Source: Clostridiales bacterium
GTDB lineage: Bacteria > Bacillota > Clostridia > Oscillospirales > Oscillospiraceae
DNA: 39,705 bases
NCBI GenBank assembly: GCA_022774865.1
Contig: JALFLH010000028.1
Span: 1-39,705, forward strand
Reading direction: 5' to 3'
The position numbers and the translations under genes were made by a program. A model generated the notes under the pieces. It was given only the letters and a program-made list of their open reading frames with translations, had not been told where the DNA came from and ran no database searches. Shown here one piece after another: positions 6,631-15,269 of this stretch. How positions within the stretch are numbered: the stretch's first letter is position 1; every line of letters starts with the position of its first letter.

Positions 6631-8907
6631 ATGGCTTTGAAAGGTCTTGACATTTTTAAGCTGTCGCCCAAGAAGAACTGCAAGGAGTGCGGCAGCCCCA
6701 CCTGTATGGCATTCTGCATGAAGGTGGCACAGGGCGCTGCTTCCATCGACAAGTGCCCGTATTTTTCCGATGACGCGAAGGCGATGCTGAACGAGCAGAC
6801 CGCGCCTCCCATGAAGACCATCTCCGTGGGCAGCCACAAGCTGGGCGGCGAGACCGTTCTGTTCCGTCATGAAAAAACGCTGGTCAACAAGAACCTGTAC
6901 GCAGTTCCCGTCTGCACCTGCATGAGCGACGAAGAAGTGGACGCGAAGCTGGCCGAGATGGCGAAGGTTGACTACGAGCGAATCGGCGAGCGGATGTACG
7001 TGGAGTTCCTCTTCGTCCGCAATGCCGGTTCCGATGCTGAGAAGTATGCCGCGCTGGTGAAGAAGGCCGCCGCGACCGGCCGGGATCTGGTTCTGGAGTG
7101 CTGGGACGTGGAGTGCGCCAAGGCGGCTCTGGCCGTGGCCGGCAAGAACGTGATTCTGGACGGCGCTACCCCCGACAACTGGGAGGCCATGAACGAGGTA
7201 GCCACCGCCGCCGGTGTGGTGCTGGGCGTCTGGGCTGAGAACCTGAGCGACCTGTACGATACCGTGAAGAAGCTGGAAGCGAAGGGCAACAAGAATCTGG
7301 TACTGGATGTTACAGGCAAGACCGCCAAGGAGACGCTGGCCAACGCCGTTCTGGTGCGCCGCACCGCTCTGAAGGACGGCGACCGCAGCTTCGGCTATCC
7401 CTCCATCGTGAACGTGGCCAAGCTGGCCAAGGGCGACGCCCATCTGCAGACCGCTTACGCCGCCATGTTCACCGAGAAGTACGCTTCCATCATTGTGATG
7501 GAGAACATGACCTATGCGCAGGCGCTGCCCCTGTACGGTCTGCGCCAGAATATCTTCACCGATCCGCAGAAGCCCATGAAGGTGGAGTCCAAGATCTACC
7601 CCCTGAACGGCGCCGACGAGAACAGCCCCTGCGCCCTGACCGTGGACTTCGCGCTGACCTACTTCCTGGTCTCTGGCGAACTGGAGCGCTCCAACCAGCC
7701 CGTCAACCTGATCATCACCGACGCTTCCGGTATGTCCGTTCTGACTGCCTGGGCTGCCGGTAAGTTCTCCTCCACCACCGTCAAGAAGACCTTCGAGGAT
7801 CTGGATATCGAGAACAAGATTAAGAACCGCACCCTGATTATCCCCGGCAAGGTTGCCGTCATGAAGGGCGAGATTCAGGAGAAGCTCCCCGGCTGGAATG
7901 TGGTCGTCGGTCCCACCGAGGCCGTCCAGCTCCCCAAGTACATGAAGGACAAGGAGTACGAGGCTGCCGCCAAGGCCGCCGCTGCCGAGGCTGCCGCCAA
8001 GGCCGCTGCTGCCCCCAAGGAGGAAGTCAAGGAGCTGTCCTTCGAGGAGCTGCTCCAGACCCGCGTGCCCAAGATCGAAGTCGTGGACATGGGTGTGCAG
8101 TACAAGGGTCACAACCCCGAGTCCAAGACCTTCGTCACCATCGGCGAACGGATTCACTGCATCAGCCCCGTGATCCGCAAGGCGATGGACGAGCGGGATC
8201 CCGCGCCCATCCTGAAGCGTGCCGCGGAGCAGATCGCCGCCGGCGCTACCTATCTGGATGTGAACATCGGACCTGCCGAGAAGGACGGCCCCGAGCGTAT
8301 GATGTGGGCGGTCAAGCTGCTGCAGGAGAACTTCAATAATGTGCCTCTGGCGCTGGATACCGCCAACAAGAAGGCCATTGAAGCCGGTATCAAGGTCTAC
8401 AACCGCACCAACGGCAAGCCCATCGTCAACTCCGCCGATGCCGGCTCCCGTATTTCCAACATCGATCTGGCCGCTGCCAATGACGCCATCGTCATTGCCC
8501 TGTGCTCCGCCGACGGCATTGCCAAGGACAACGAGGAGCGCATGAAGCACTGCCACAATATGCTCGAGCGCGGCCTGTCCCTGGGTATGTCCTCCGACGA
8601 CCTGTGGTTTGACCCCCTGTTCCTGGTGGTCAAGGGTATGCAGGACAAGCAGATGGACGTGCTGAACGCCATCAAGATGTTCGCCGACGAGGGCCTGAAG
8701 TCCACCGGCGGCCTGTCCAACAACTCCAACGGCGCGCCGAAGAACGTCCGTCCCATCATGGACTCCGCGCTTGTCGCCATGGCCATGATGCAGGGCCTGA
8801 CCTCCGCCATTGTCAACCCCTGCGACCTGCGGCTGATGGAGACCATCAAGTCCTGCGACATCTTCAAGAACCACGTCCTGTACTCCGACTCCTACCTGGA
8901 CGCCTGA
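6631..8907 (+). CDS. AcsC-AcsE fusion: corrinoid Fe-S large subunit + methyltransferase
   Basis: One 758-codon frame covers two enzymes that are normally separate. Residues 1-440 match AcsC: the 4Fe-4S motif with Cys17, Cys20, Cys25 and Cys42, a TIM barrel, then a B12-binding C-terminal domain (NLIITDASGMSVLTAW to VVVGPTEAVQLPKYM). Residues about 444-468 form an Ala/Lys/Glu-rich linker. Residues about 501-758 match AcsE, the methyl-THF:corrinoid methyltransferase: IGERI, LDVNIGP (Asp543), VNSADAG (Asn600), FDPL (Asp661) and GLSNNSNG (Asn697), which align with the folate-binding residues of the Moorella enzyme. About 30 extra residues (470-500) have no counterpart I know. No stop or frameshift lies between the parts, and AGGAGG precedes only the first ATG. 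The fusion would tether the methyl donor enzyme to the corrinoid it methylates. Confidence 0.93.
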   Translation: MALKGLDIFKLSPKKNCKECGSPTCMAFCMKVAQGAASIDKCPYFSDDAKAMLNEQTAPPMKTISVGSHKLGGETVLFRHEKTLVNKNLYAVPVCTCMSDEEVDAKLAEMAKVDYERIGERMYVEFLFVRNAGSDAEKYAALVKKAAATGRDLVLECWDVECAKAALAVAGKNVILDGATPDNWEAMNEVATAAGVVLGVWAENLSDLYDTVKKLEAKGNKNLVLDVTGKTAKETLANAVLVRRTALKDGDRSFGYPSIVNVAKLAKGDAHLQTAYAAMFTEKYASIIVMENMTYAQALPLYGLRQNIFTDPQKPMKVESKIYPLNGADENSPCALTVDFALTYFLVSGELERSNQPVNLIITDASGMSVLTAWAAGKFSSTTVKKTFEDLDIENKIKNRTLIIPGKVAVMKGEIQEKLPGWNVVVGPTEAVQLPKYMKDKEYEAAAKAAAAEAAAKAAAAPKEEVKELSFEELLQTRVPKIEVVDMGVQYKGHNPESKTFVTIGERIHCISPVIRKAMDERDPAPILKRAAEQIAAGATYLDVNIGPAEKDGPERMMWAVKLLQENFNNVPLALDTANKKAIEAGIKVYNRTNGKPIVNSADAGSRISNIDLAAANDAIVIALCSADGIAKDNEERMKHCHNMLERGLSLGMSSDDLWFDPLFLVVKGMQDKQMDVLNAIKMFADEGLKSTGGLSNNSNGAPKNVRPIMDSALVAMAMMQGLTSAIVNPCDLRLMETIKSCDIFKNHVLYSDSYLDA

Positions 8908-8938
8908 TCCGGACGCGGAACTGATCCCAAACATCTAA

Positions 8939-8978
8939 GGCCGGGAGGAAAATTTCCTCCCGGCCTATGTGTTTTTTA
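8939..8978 (+). terminator. Palindromic hairpin after the acsC-acsE fusion
   Basis: GGCCGGGAGGAAA and its complement make a perfect 27-nt palindrome (8939-8965), followed by a T-rich tract ending in TTTTTT (8973-8978). It can act as a terminator or attenuator and marks the left edge of the AT-rich cassette. Confidence 0.65.
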
Positions 8979-8988
8979 CAAGCAGGGG

Positions 8989-9017
8989 TTGATATTTAAA
9001 ACAGTAATTAGTATAAT
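8989..9017 (+). promoter_or_regulatory. Promoter of the AT-rich three-gene cassette
   Basis: The -35 TTGATA (8989-8994), a 17-bp spacer and the -10 TATAAT (9012-9017). It lies between the acsCE hairpin and the TTG start at 9085, so the cassette has its own transcription start inside the acs cluster. Confidence 0.75.
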
Positions 9018-9084
9018 TGCAATAGAAAATTGAGAGAGTCTCAGACTTTCTCTATATTTAAAGATTTTATCAGGAGGGACAATT

Positions 9085-9639
9085 TTGAAAAAGCAGTATG
9101 TGTTTGTGCCTAAGTGGTTTTGGCTGGTAGCTGCACTGGTAATGCTGGCCAATTTGGTTGTGCCGGTAATGGCTGTGAGCAATGCTTTGGATTCCGATGA
9201 GGCGGAGGTAGTGGTCGAAGTATACATAAACAACTACGATGAGGAATATATCAAAAACTGGACTTTTGATGATGGCACCAAGGTATGCGACTATAATTAT
9301 GTGATTACGTATCAGCCGGTGCCGCGTTCTTATGCACTTGGCCAGTATTTCGACTTTGCGGCATGGATTACGCGCACAGAAGGAATTAGCCTTAGCTTGG
9401 ATCCAAACAGCGAAGTAAGAGCCTCGTCATCACTTAAAGAAATAGCTTGGAATTGCTTGGCAAGTACAGAGAATGGTTTTGGTGCGCAAGCGAATTTTGC
9501 TAACAATGAGCAGGTTCTCAAATGGCAGTATGATTGCCACTTTACTTTCGCGAATCAAAAGGATCGTTGGAATTTGGAGCCGTGGAGAACTGCAAGTAGT
9601 TATGCTGAAGTCGTCCTCAAGGGATGCAACCCTGATTAA
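9085..9639 (+). CDS. Secreted four-cysteine protein of unknown function
   Basis: It starts at TTG 9085, with AGGAGGG at 9072-9078. The protein has a positively charged N-terminus, a hydrophobic segment (about residues 12-30) and a plausible signal-peptidase site after VMAVSNA. The mature part of about 150 residues has four cysteines (KVCDY, WNCLA, YDCHF, KGCNP) and many aromatic and Asn/Asp residues, suggesting a beta-rich extracellular domain with two disulfides. The next two genes follow within 20 bp or overlap, and the third has a CxxC thioredoxin-like fold that could form or break those disulfides. GC is visibly lower than in the flanking acs genes, pointing to transfer. I do not recognise the family; an exported bacteriocin-like or adhesin-like protein is possible. 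Confidence 0.75.
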   Translation: MKKQYVFVPKWFWLVAALVMLANLVVPVMAVSNALDSDEAEVVVEVYINNYDEEYIKNWTFDDGTKVCDYNYVITYQPVPRSYALGQYFDFAAWITRTEGISLSLDPNSEVRASSSLKEIAWNCLASTENGFGAQANFANNEQVLKWQYDCHFTFANQKDRWNLEPWRTASSYAEVVLKGCNPD

Positions 9640-9656
9640 TATAAGGAGGTAAGAAT

Positions 9657-9902
9657 ATGAAAGTAAAAGTGTCTATTGCGAATCTATCTATTTTCCTTTT
9701 CTCCCTCGCCTCACTTATCATTTCTATGAAGGTATTCTACAATCAGGCAATTTTTGTTGATGAGCATGATCTTGGTATGGGCGCAATATTTGGCGGAGAC
9801 TTGTGGCTGTATTTGATCTGGATTCGATTCCTCCTGCTGGCAGCTGTATGCGCGATTAGTTTCTTCAATATCCTGAAAAGAGCGAAACGTGATCAAACTT
9901 AA
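9657..9902 (+). CDS. Small two-helix membrane protein
   Basis: 81 residues, ATG preceded by AAGGAGGTAAG. Two hydrophobic segments (about residues 6-25 and 47-68) are separated by an acidic loop (IFVDEHDLGMGAIFGGD), and the C-terminus is basic (KRAKRDQT), so both ends are probably cytoplasmic. It is AT-rich like its neighbours. The gene after it overlaps by 14 bp, so translation is probably coupled. The family is not recognised; it could help export or protect against the secreted protein upstream. Confidence 0.7.
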   Translation: MKVKVSIANLSIFLFSLASLIISMKVFYNQAIFVDEHDLGMGAIFGGDLWLYLIWIRFLLLAAVCAISFFNILKRAKRDQT

Positions 9903-10401
9903 AAAATCGTTGTTCCTCGTTATAATCTCGCTGCTGTTAGTTGTTTCTGCTATCAATATTGGCTGGGGAGTTTCTCGCAAATTGCAAACAGGCAAAAAAA
10001 CGACTGAAGAAACAGTTGGGCTTTTAAGTGATGATTTTTGCGAGCAAATAACAAATTTAGAGGATTTGATTCAGAGGGAAATCACTGGCGTCATATATTT
10101 TGGGCGGGATAGCTGTGAAAATTGTCTGCAGCTCAATTACATATTGAAGCAGATAATCACTGACAATGAATATTGCGTTTACAAGTTCGACACGGATACT
10201 TGGCGCGAATCAGAAGCCTATGAAAAAGTCTTGGAGATGTATCATGTTCAATCAGTTCCTATTTTGGTAGAAGTAGACGAGAATGGGAAGATTCTTAGCG
10301 CATTTGAGATTGATGGTCTGAAATACGGTGAAATCGAAAATGGATTGATGGATTTTTTCTCTAACTTGACTGTATCTGTTAAAGGCAAATCATCTGCTTG
10401 A
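9889..10401 (+). CDS. Membrane-anchored thioredoxin-fold protein (CxxC)
   Basis: 170 residues from a GTG start inside the end of the previous gene. One N-terminal hydrophobic segment (residues about 7-25) would anchor it with the rest outside. The remainder reads as a thioredoxin fold: GVIYFGRDSCENCLQL gives the active-site C-E-N-C after a beta strand, VYKFDTDTW resembles the second strand, and QSVPILVEVDENGKI contains the cis-proline (VP) loop. It is likely a thiol-disulfide oxidoreductase for the secreted four-cysteine protein two genes upstream. Similar pairing of an exported peptide with a dedicated thioredoxin is known in several bacteriocin loci. AT-rich; followed by its own small terminator. 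Confidence 0.75.
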   Translation: MIKLKKSLFLVIISLLLVVSAINIGWGVSRKLQTGKKTTEETVGLLSDDFCEQITNLEDLIQREITGVIYFGRDSCENCLQLNYILKQIITDNEYCVYKFDTDTWRESEAYEKVLEMYHVQSVPILVEVDENGKILSAFEIDGLKYGEIENGLMDFFSNLTVSVKGKSSA

Positions 10402-10455
10402 ACTTCTAAGAAAGCTCTCATTAAGGCGTAAATCGCAGCAACCAGGTTGAACGAT

Positions 10456-10481
10456 CCGCTTACTTGCAAAAGCGGTTTCTT
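10456..10481 (+). terminator. Terminator closing the AT-rich cassette
   Basis: A short stem CCGCTT/AAGCGG followed by TTTCTT, 55 bp after the thioredoxin-like gene and 36 bp before acsB. It is short, so read-through into acsB is likely. Confidence 0.45.
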
Positions 10482-10516
10482 CATAGTTAAAAAATTTTAC
10501 ATTGGGAGGAATTCAC

Positions 10517-12643
10517 ATGAGTGTATTAACCGATCTGATCTATGGCGGCAGCAATGCCGTTGCGGGCCTGACCGAGAGCGCCGTCAACGACGCCATCGCC
10601 AAGCACGGCGCAGACAAGGAAATTGCCTTCCCCGATACCGCGTACTTTTTCCCCACCATTTATGCTGCCACCGGCGTGAAGGTCAAGACTCTGGGCGACC
10701 TGCCCGCCTGCGTGGGTGTGCTGAAAAGCCTGATCACCAATCAGGAGGATCTGGGTCAGGCGCTGAACGCCGGCCTTGCCACCGCTGTGGGCGCCGAGAT
10801 CATCGAGGGCCTGAAATATGTGAACGGCGGCGACCCCTATGCGGGTGAAGCCGGCATCGGCTTCGTACCCGACCCCATCATCCGCAGTTTGGGCGTGCCC
10901 CTGGTCACCGGCGATATCCCCGGCGTGGCCGTAGTGCTGGGCAAGGCGGACGACGCGGCCGACGTGGTCAAGGTGGTTAAGGACTACCAGTCCAAGGGCA
11001 TTCTGACTTTCCTGGTGGGCGACGTCATCGATCAGTGCGTTGAGGGCGGCGTCAAGATGGGTCTGGAGCTTCGGGTCATCCCGCTGGGCCATGACGTAAC
11101 CTCCGTGATCCATGTGGTCACCGTGGCCATCCGCGCGGCTCTGATCTTCGGCAACGTCCAGCCCGGCAATCTGGCCGGCCTGCTGGAATACACCAAGACC
11201 AGAGTTCCCGCGTTCGTCAACACCTTCGGCGCCATTGACGCGGTGGTCGTCTCCGCCGGCGCCGGCGCCATCGCGCTGGGCTTCCCCGTGGTGGTTGACA
11301 TTGATCTGGGCGAGAACCAGGTTCCCGGCGCGCTGGAGTCCGTCTGTGACCACGCCGAGACCGTGAAGAAGTCTCTGGAGCTGCGGGGCATCAAGATCAA
11401 GACCACCGAGCTGCCCATCCCCGTGGCCTTTGCCGCCGCTTTCGAGGGCGAAATCATCCGCAAGGCCGATATGCACAACGAGTGCTGGTCTGCCAAGAAC
11501 CCCACCGCTGAGCTGGTGGTCATGCGGAATCTGGACGAGGTGGAGGATCACAAGATCACCATCATCGGACCCGATTTCGATCAGGCCAAGGATCTGGCGC
11601 TGGCTACTTACGTGGAGGTCGCCGGTAAGAAGATGCAGGTGGACTTCGAGTCCGTCATCGAGCGGAAGTTCCACGCCTGGTTCAACTACATGGAAGGTGT
11701 CATGCACACCGGCCAGCGCAACCAGGTGCGTGTCCGCGTGTCCAACGCCGCCTATGAGGCCGGTCTGCGGCTGAAGGATTTCGCCGAAGTGCTGTACGTG
11801 ATGATCATGAACGAGTTTGACGCGGTTGTGGACAAGTGCCAGGTGACCATCATCACCGATGCCGCCCAGGCTGCCAAGTTCCGTGATGAGATGGCAATGC
11901 CCCGCTACAACCAGCGTGACGACCGCCTGGCTTCCATGACCGACGAGGCTGTGGATCGCTACTACACCTGCATCCTGTGTCAGTCCTTCGCCCCCGCCCA
12001 CTGCTGCGTGGTTACCCCCGAGCGTCTGGGTCTGTGCGGCGCCGTGTCCTGGCTGGATGCCAAGGCTACCAATGAGCTGAACCCCAACGGCCCCTGCCAG
12101 CCCATCTTTAAGGAAGGCTGCCTCGACGAGCGCACCGGCCGTTTTGAATCCGTCAACCAGGCGGTCGCGGAAGCGACCCACGGCGCGGTAGAGAATGTGA
12201 CCCTGTACTCCATCCTGGAGGACCCGATGACCTCCTGTGGTTGCTTCGAATGCATCTGCGGCATTGAACCCATGAGCAACGGCTTCATCGTGGTCAACCG
12301 GGAATACAAGGGCATGACCCCCGCGGGCATGACCTTCGGCGAGCTGGCCTCCTGCACGGGCGGCGGTGTCCAGACTCCCGGCTACATGGGTCATGGCCGT
12401 CACTTCATCTCCTCCAAGAAGTTCATCGCTGCCGAGGGCGGCATTGAGCGCATCGTGTGGATGCCCAAGGAACTGAAGGACGATGTGGCGGAGAAGCTGA
12501 ACAAGACCGCTTTCGAGCTGTACGGAATCGAGAACTTCACCGACATGGTGGCGGACGAAACCATCACCACCGACTGCGAGGAGCTGCTGAACTGGCTGAC
12601 CGAAAAGAACCACCCCGTTCTGGGTCTCGACCCCCTGATGTAA
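10517..12643 (+). CDS. acsB: Acetyl-CoA synthase catalytic subunit (ACS)
   Basis: 708 residues. It joins the methyl group from the corrinoid protein, CO and CoA into acetyl-CoA on the Ni-Ni-4Fe4S A-cluster. The ligands are all present: Cys485, Cys488, Cys497 and Cys507 (pattern CxxC-x8-C-x9-C) for the cubane and bridge, and Cys574-Gly-Cys576 for the distal nickel. These sit 21 residues earlier than in the Moorella protein because the N-terminus is shorter. Three-domain layout is complete, including the N-terminal domain that docks CODH in the bifunctional complex. ATG 10517 follows GGGAGGA. The AT-rich cassette separates it from acsC-acsE; I see no strong promoter directly upstream, so its expression may rely on read-through. 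Confidence 0.96.
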   Translation: MSVLTDLIYGGSNAVAGLTESAVNDAIAKHGADKEIAFPDTAYFFPTIYAATGVKVKTLGDLPACVGVLKSLITNQEDLGQALNAGLATAVGAEIIEGLKYVNGGDPYAGEAGIGFVPDPIIRSLGVPLVTGDIPGVAVVLGKADDAADVVKVVKDYQSKGILTFLVGDVIDQCVEGGVKMGLELRVIPLGHDVTSVIHVVTVAIRAALIFGNVQPGNLAGLLEYTKTRVPAFVNTFGAIDAVVVSAGAGAIALGFPVVVDIDLGENQVPGALESVCDHAETVKKSLELRGIKIKTTELPIPVAFAAAFEGEIIRKADMHNECWSAKNPTAELVVMRNLDEVEDHKITIIGPDFDQAKDLALATYVEVAGKKMQVDFESVIERKFHAWFNYMEGVMHTGQRNQVRVRVSNAAYEAGLRLKDFAEVLYVMIMNEFDAVVDKCQVTIITDAAQAAKFRDEMAMPRYNQRDDRLASMTDEAVDRYYTCILCQSFAPAHCCVVTPERLGLCGAVSWLDAKATNELNPNGPCQPIFKEGCLDERTGRFESVNQAVAEATHGAVENVTLYSILEDPMTSCGCFECICGIEPMSNGFIVVNREYKGMTPAGMTFGELASCTGGGVQTPGYMGHGRHFISSKKFIAAEGGIERIVWMPKELKDDVAEKLNKTAFELYGIENFTDMVADETITTDCEELLNWLTEKNHPVLGLDPLM

Positions 12644-12709
12644 GGCCGCAGGGCGGCCGGCTAATGCGCTCGGTAACGTTACTGCAAGCAGATAAGAATC
12701 ATGAGACCC

Positions 12710-12741
12710 GGCGCGGCGGGGATTTCCCGCCGCGCCGTATT
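12710..12741 (+). terminator. Strong hairpin after acsB
   Basis: Arms GGCGCGGCGGG and CCCGCCGCGCC (11 bp) with a 5-nt loop, then GTATTTCT. The weak U-run suggests attenuation or mRNA stabilisation between acsB and the downstream genes. Confidence 0.6.
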
Positions 12742-12769
12742 TCTCTACAATGGCGAAAGAAGGTTCTCT

Positions 12770-13309
12770 ATGGAAGAACTGGATCAAAAAACATACCAAT
12801 TTGAAAACCGCTGTACCCTGACCAAGCCCATGGTGCGGGAACTGATCTGGGCGCAGATGGCCTGGGTGCGGGTGCTGGCGGTGCTGATTACATTGATAGA
12901 GGGTGTTTCCGCATTGCTGTGTGTGTATCACATCTGCATAGGCCAGCGGCCTCCCGTGGATGAACTGGCATCGCTGATCATCGGCCTGATCTGCGTGGCG
13001 GCGCTGTGGACGGTGCCCGGAAAATCTGCCAAAGCCGCGCTGGATAAAATGAAGCGGGACAGCGGCGGCACGCTTTGCCAGGTGACAATCCGCTTTGGCG
13101 AGCAGATTGAGCTGCGCGACGGCGCGGGCGTGAAGCAATACAGCTACGCGGGCATCCGGCGGGTGTTTTCCCTGCGGCGGAGCTACGCCCTGATTATCGG
13201 GCAGAATACCAATATTTTGCTGGACCGGAAAGGATTTACAAAAGGGGAGTTCCCCGCTTTCCGGGATTTTCTGGCACAAAAACGACCGGATCTGAAGATC
13301 CCGAAATAA
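12770..13309 (+). CDS. YcxB-like membrane protein
   Basis: 179 residues from ATG 12770. Two hydrophobic helices (about residues 30-50 and 62-82) are followed by a soluble C-terminal domain. The pattern ...QYSYAGIRRVFSLRRSYALIIGQNTNILLDRKGF...FRDFL fits the YcxB-like domain, a small PH-like fold of unknown function common in Firmicutes. The ribosome site is weak (AAAGAAGG). It sits between acsB and acsV, 31 bp before the latter. Nothing in it suggests a direct catalytic role in the pathway; it may be a passenger. Confidence 0.75.
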   Translation: MEELDQKTYQFENRCTLTKPMVRELIWAQMAWVRVLAVLITLIEGVSALLCVYHICIGQRPPVDELASLIIGLICVAALWTVPGKSAKAALDKMKRDSGGTLCQVTIRFGEQIELRDGAGVKQYSYAGIRRVFSLRRSYALIIGQNTNILLDRKGFTKGEFPAFRDFLAQKRPDLKIPK

Positions 13310-13340
13310 AAAAGATCTCATTGCGAAAGGACTTCCAAAC

Positions 13341-15266
13341 ATGAAAGTAACCTTCCAAATTGAGGGCGCAAGCCCCGTTGAAATTGAATGCAACGCCGGT
13401 GATAATCTGCTGGAGCTGGCACGCCGTGCCAATGTGGCCATCGATGCGCCCTGTTCCGGCAACGGCTCCTGCGGCAAATGCCGGGTGAAACTGGTCAAGG
13501 GCGAATTGGAATCCCTCAGAACCCGCCATATCTCCGACGATGAATATGAAGCGGGCTGGCGGCTGGCCTGCAGCAGTAAGGTGATGGGCGACTGCACGGT
13601 GTTCGTGCCGGATATCGCCTCCGCCTACCAGTCCCGGATGAAAACCGCCGACCTGAGCAGCCCGGAGGAAGTGGCTATTTTTGACCGCGCCCAGCGGGAG
13701 CTGCAGCAGAGCGGCATTGAATTTGACAACAATTTTTATGCGTTTACGCTGGAAATGGAGCCGCCCTCGGAGGCGGACACCATGCCCGACAATGAACGGC
13801 TGACCTGGGCCATCCAGGCGCAGCTTGGGGATGTGGCCGTGGACATCCCCTATGCCGTCATGGTGCAGCTGGCGCATACACTGCGGGAATACAATTTCCA
13901 TGTCACCGTCAAGGGCGAGCACCGGGACGACCGATTCTATTGTATGGAGGTCTGCGCTCCCACGGATACCGATCTGGTGGGCTGTGCCATCGATATCGGC
14001 ACGACTACCGTTTCCATGGTGCTGGCCGATCTGAAAACCGGCAAAATTCTGGCAAAGGGTTCTTCCGGCAACGGCCAGATCCGGTTTGGCGCGGACGTAA
14101 TCAACCGAATCATCGAGCAGGGGAAGCCCGGCGGCAGGAAGAAGCTCCAGGACGCCATTGTCAAGGAGACGCTGACACCGATTATCGCCAACCTGTGCAA
14201 GGCAGCGGGAATTTCCGCGCGGAGCATCCTGCGGCTTTCCGTGGGCGCCAACACCACCATGAACCATCTGCTGGTGGGCGTGGATGCCCAGAGCGTGCGG
14301 ATGGATCCCTATATTCCCAGCTTTTTCCGCTGGGACGGCCTGAAGGCCGGGGACCTGCATCTGCCTGCCAACCCGCTGGCCGAAGTGGTCATTGCGCCCA
14401 ACATCGGTTCCTACGTGGGCGGCGATATTACCGCGGGCACCCTGTCCAGCCTGATCTGGGACAAGGACGAAATGAGCCTGTTCATTGATCTGGGCACCAA
14501 CGGCGAGATCGTGTTCGGAAACCGGGATTTCCTGATGAGCTGCGCCTGCTCCGCCGGGCCCGCCTTTGAGGGCGGCGACATCTCCTGCGGTATGCGCGCC
14601 ACGGATGGCGCCATGGAGGCGGTGACACTGGACACGGACACCATGGAACCGACCATGTCCATCGTGGGCGATCCGGGGCAGAAATGCGTGGGCATCTGTG
14701 GTTCCGGCATTATTGATATCATCTCGGAGCTGTTCCGCTGCGGCATCATCAATGCCAAGGGGCTGTTTGTCCGGGAGGGCAGCCGGGTCAAACGGGATGC
14801 CCATGGCATGGGCCGGTTTGTGCTGGCTTTTCCCGAGGAATCGGAAACCGGCCGGGAGGTGTCCATCAACGAGGTGGATATCGACAACTTCATCCGGGCC
14901 AAGGGCGCCATTTACTCCGCCATTGACACCCTGCTGAAATCCGTGGATATGACGGCGGATGCCATCGACCATGTGTACGTGGCGGGCGGCATTGGGTCGG
15001 GTATCAACATGAAAAACGCGGTGAACATTGGTATGTTCCCGGATGTGGATTTGGATAAGTACCAGTATATCGGTAATTCCTCCCTGTCCGGCGCCTACGC
15101 CATGGTGCTCAGCGACCAGGCCATTGAGAAATGCGCCGAGGTGGCGTCGAACATGACCTACATGGAGCTTTCCACCCATCCCGGCTACATGGACGCTTTC
15201 GTGGCGGCCTGCTTCATTCCCCATACCGACGCCAGACTGTTCCCCCACAGCCGTCAGGAGGTATGA
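13341..15266 (+). CDS. acsV: Reductive activator of corrinoid protein (RACo)
   Basis: 641 residues. It uses ATP and a low-potential electron to return Co(II) of the corrinoid iron-sulfur protein to active Co(I). The N-terminus is a plant-type 2Fe-2S ferredoxin domain with Cys38, Cys44, Cys47 and Cys77. A linker and middle domain follow, then an ASKHA-type ATPase part: AIDIGTTTVSMVLADL (phosphate 1), GANTTMNHLL, SLFIDLGTNGEIVFG and CGSGIIDIISEL. AAAGGA precedes ATG 13341. Its client is the AcsC part of the fusion upstream. The next gene starts 4 bp after its stop, so the two are translationally linked. Confidence 0.95.
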   Translation: MKVTFQIEGASPVEIECNAGDNLLELARRANVAIDAPCSGNGSCGKCRVKLVKGELESLRTRHISDDEYEAGWRLACSSKVMGDCTVFVPDIASAYQSRMKTADLSSPEEVAIFDRAQRELQQSGIEFDNNFYAFTLEMEPPSEADTMPDNERLTWAIQAQLGDVAVDIPYAVMVQLAHTLREYNFHVTVKGEHRDDRFYCMEVCAPTDTDLVGCAIDIGTTTVSMVLADLKTGKILAKGSSGNGQIRFGADVINRIIEQGKPGGRKKLQDAIVKETLTPIIANLCKAAGISARSILRLSVGANTTMNHLLVGVDAQSVRMDPYIPSFFRWDGLKAGDLHLPANPLAEVVIAPNIGSYVGGDITAGTLSSLIWDKDEMSLFIDLGTNGEIVFGNRDFLMSCACSAGPAFEGGDISCGMRATDGAMEAVTLDTDTMEPTMSIVGDPGQKCVGICGSGIIDIISELFRCGIINAKGLFVREGSRVKRDAHGMGRFVLAFPEESETGREVSINEVDIDNFIRAKGAIYSAIDTLLKSVDMTADAIDHVYVAGGIGSGINMKNAVNIGMFPDVDLDKYQYIGNSSLSGAYAMVLSDQAIEKCAEVASNMTYMELSTHPGYMDAFVAACFIPHTDARLFPHSRQEV

Positions 15267-15269
15267 GGA

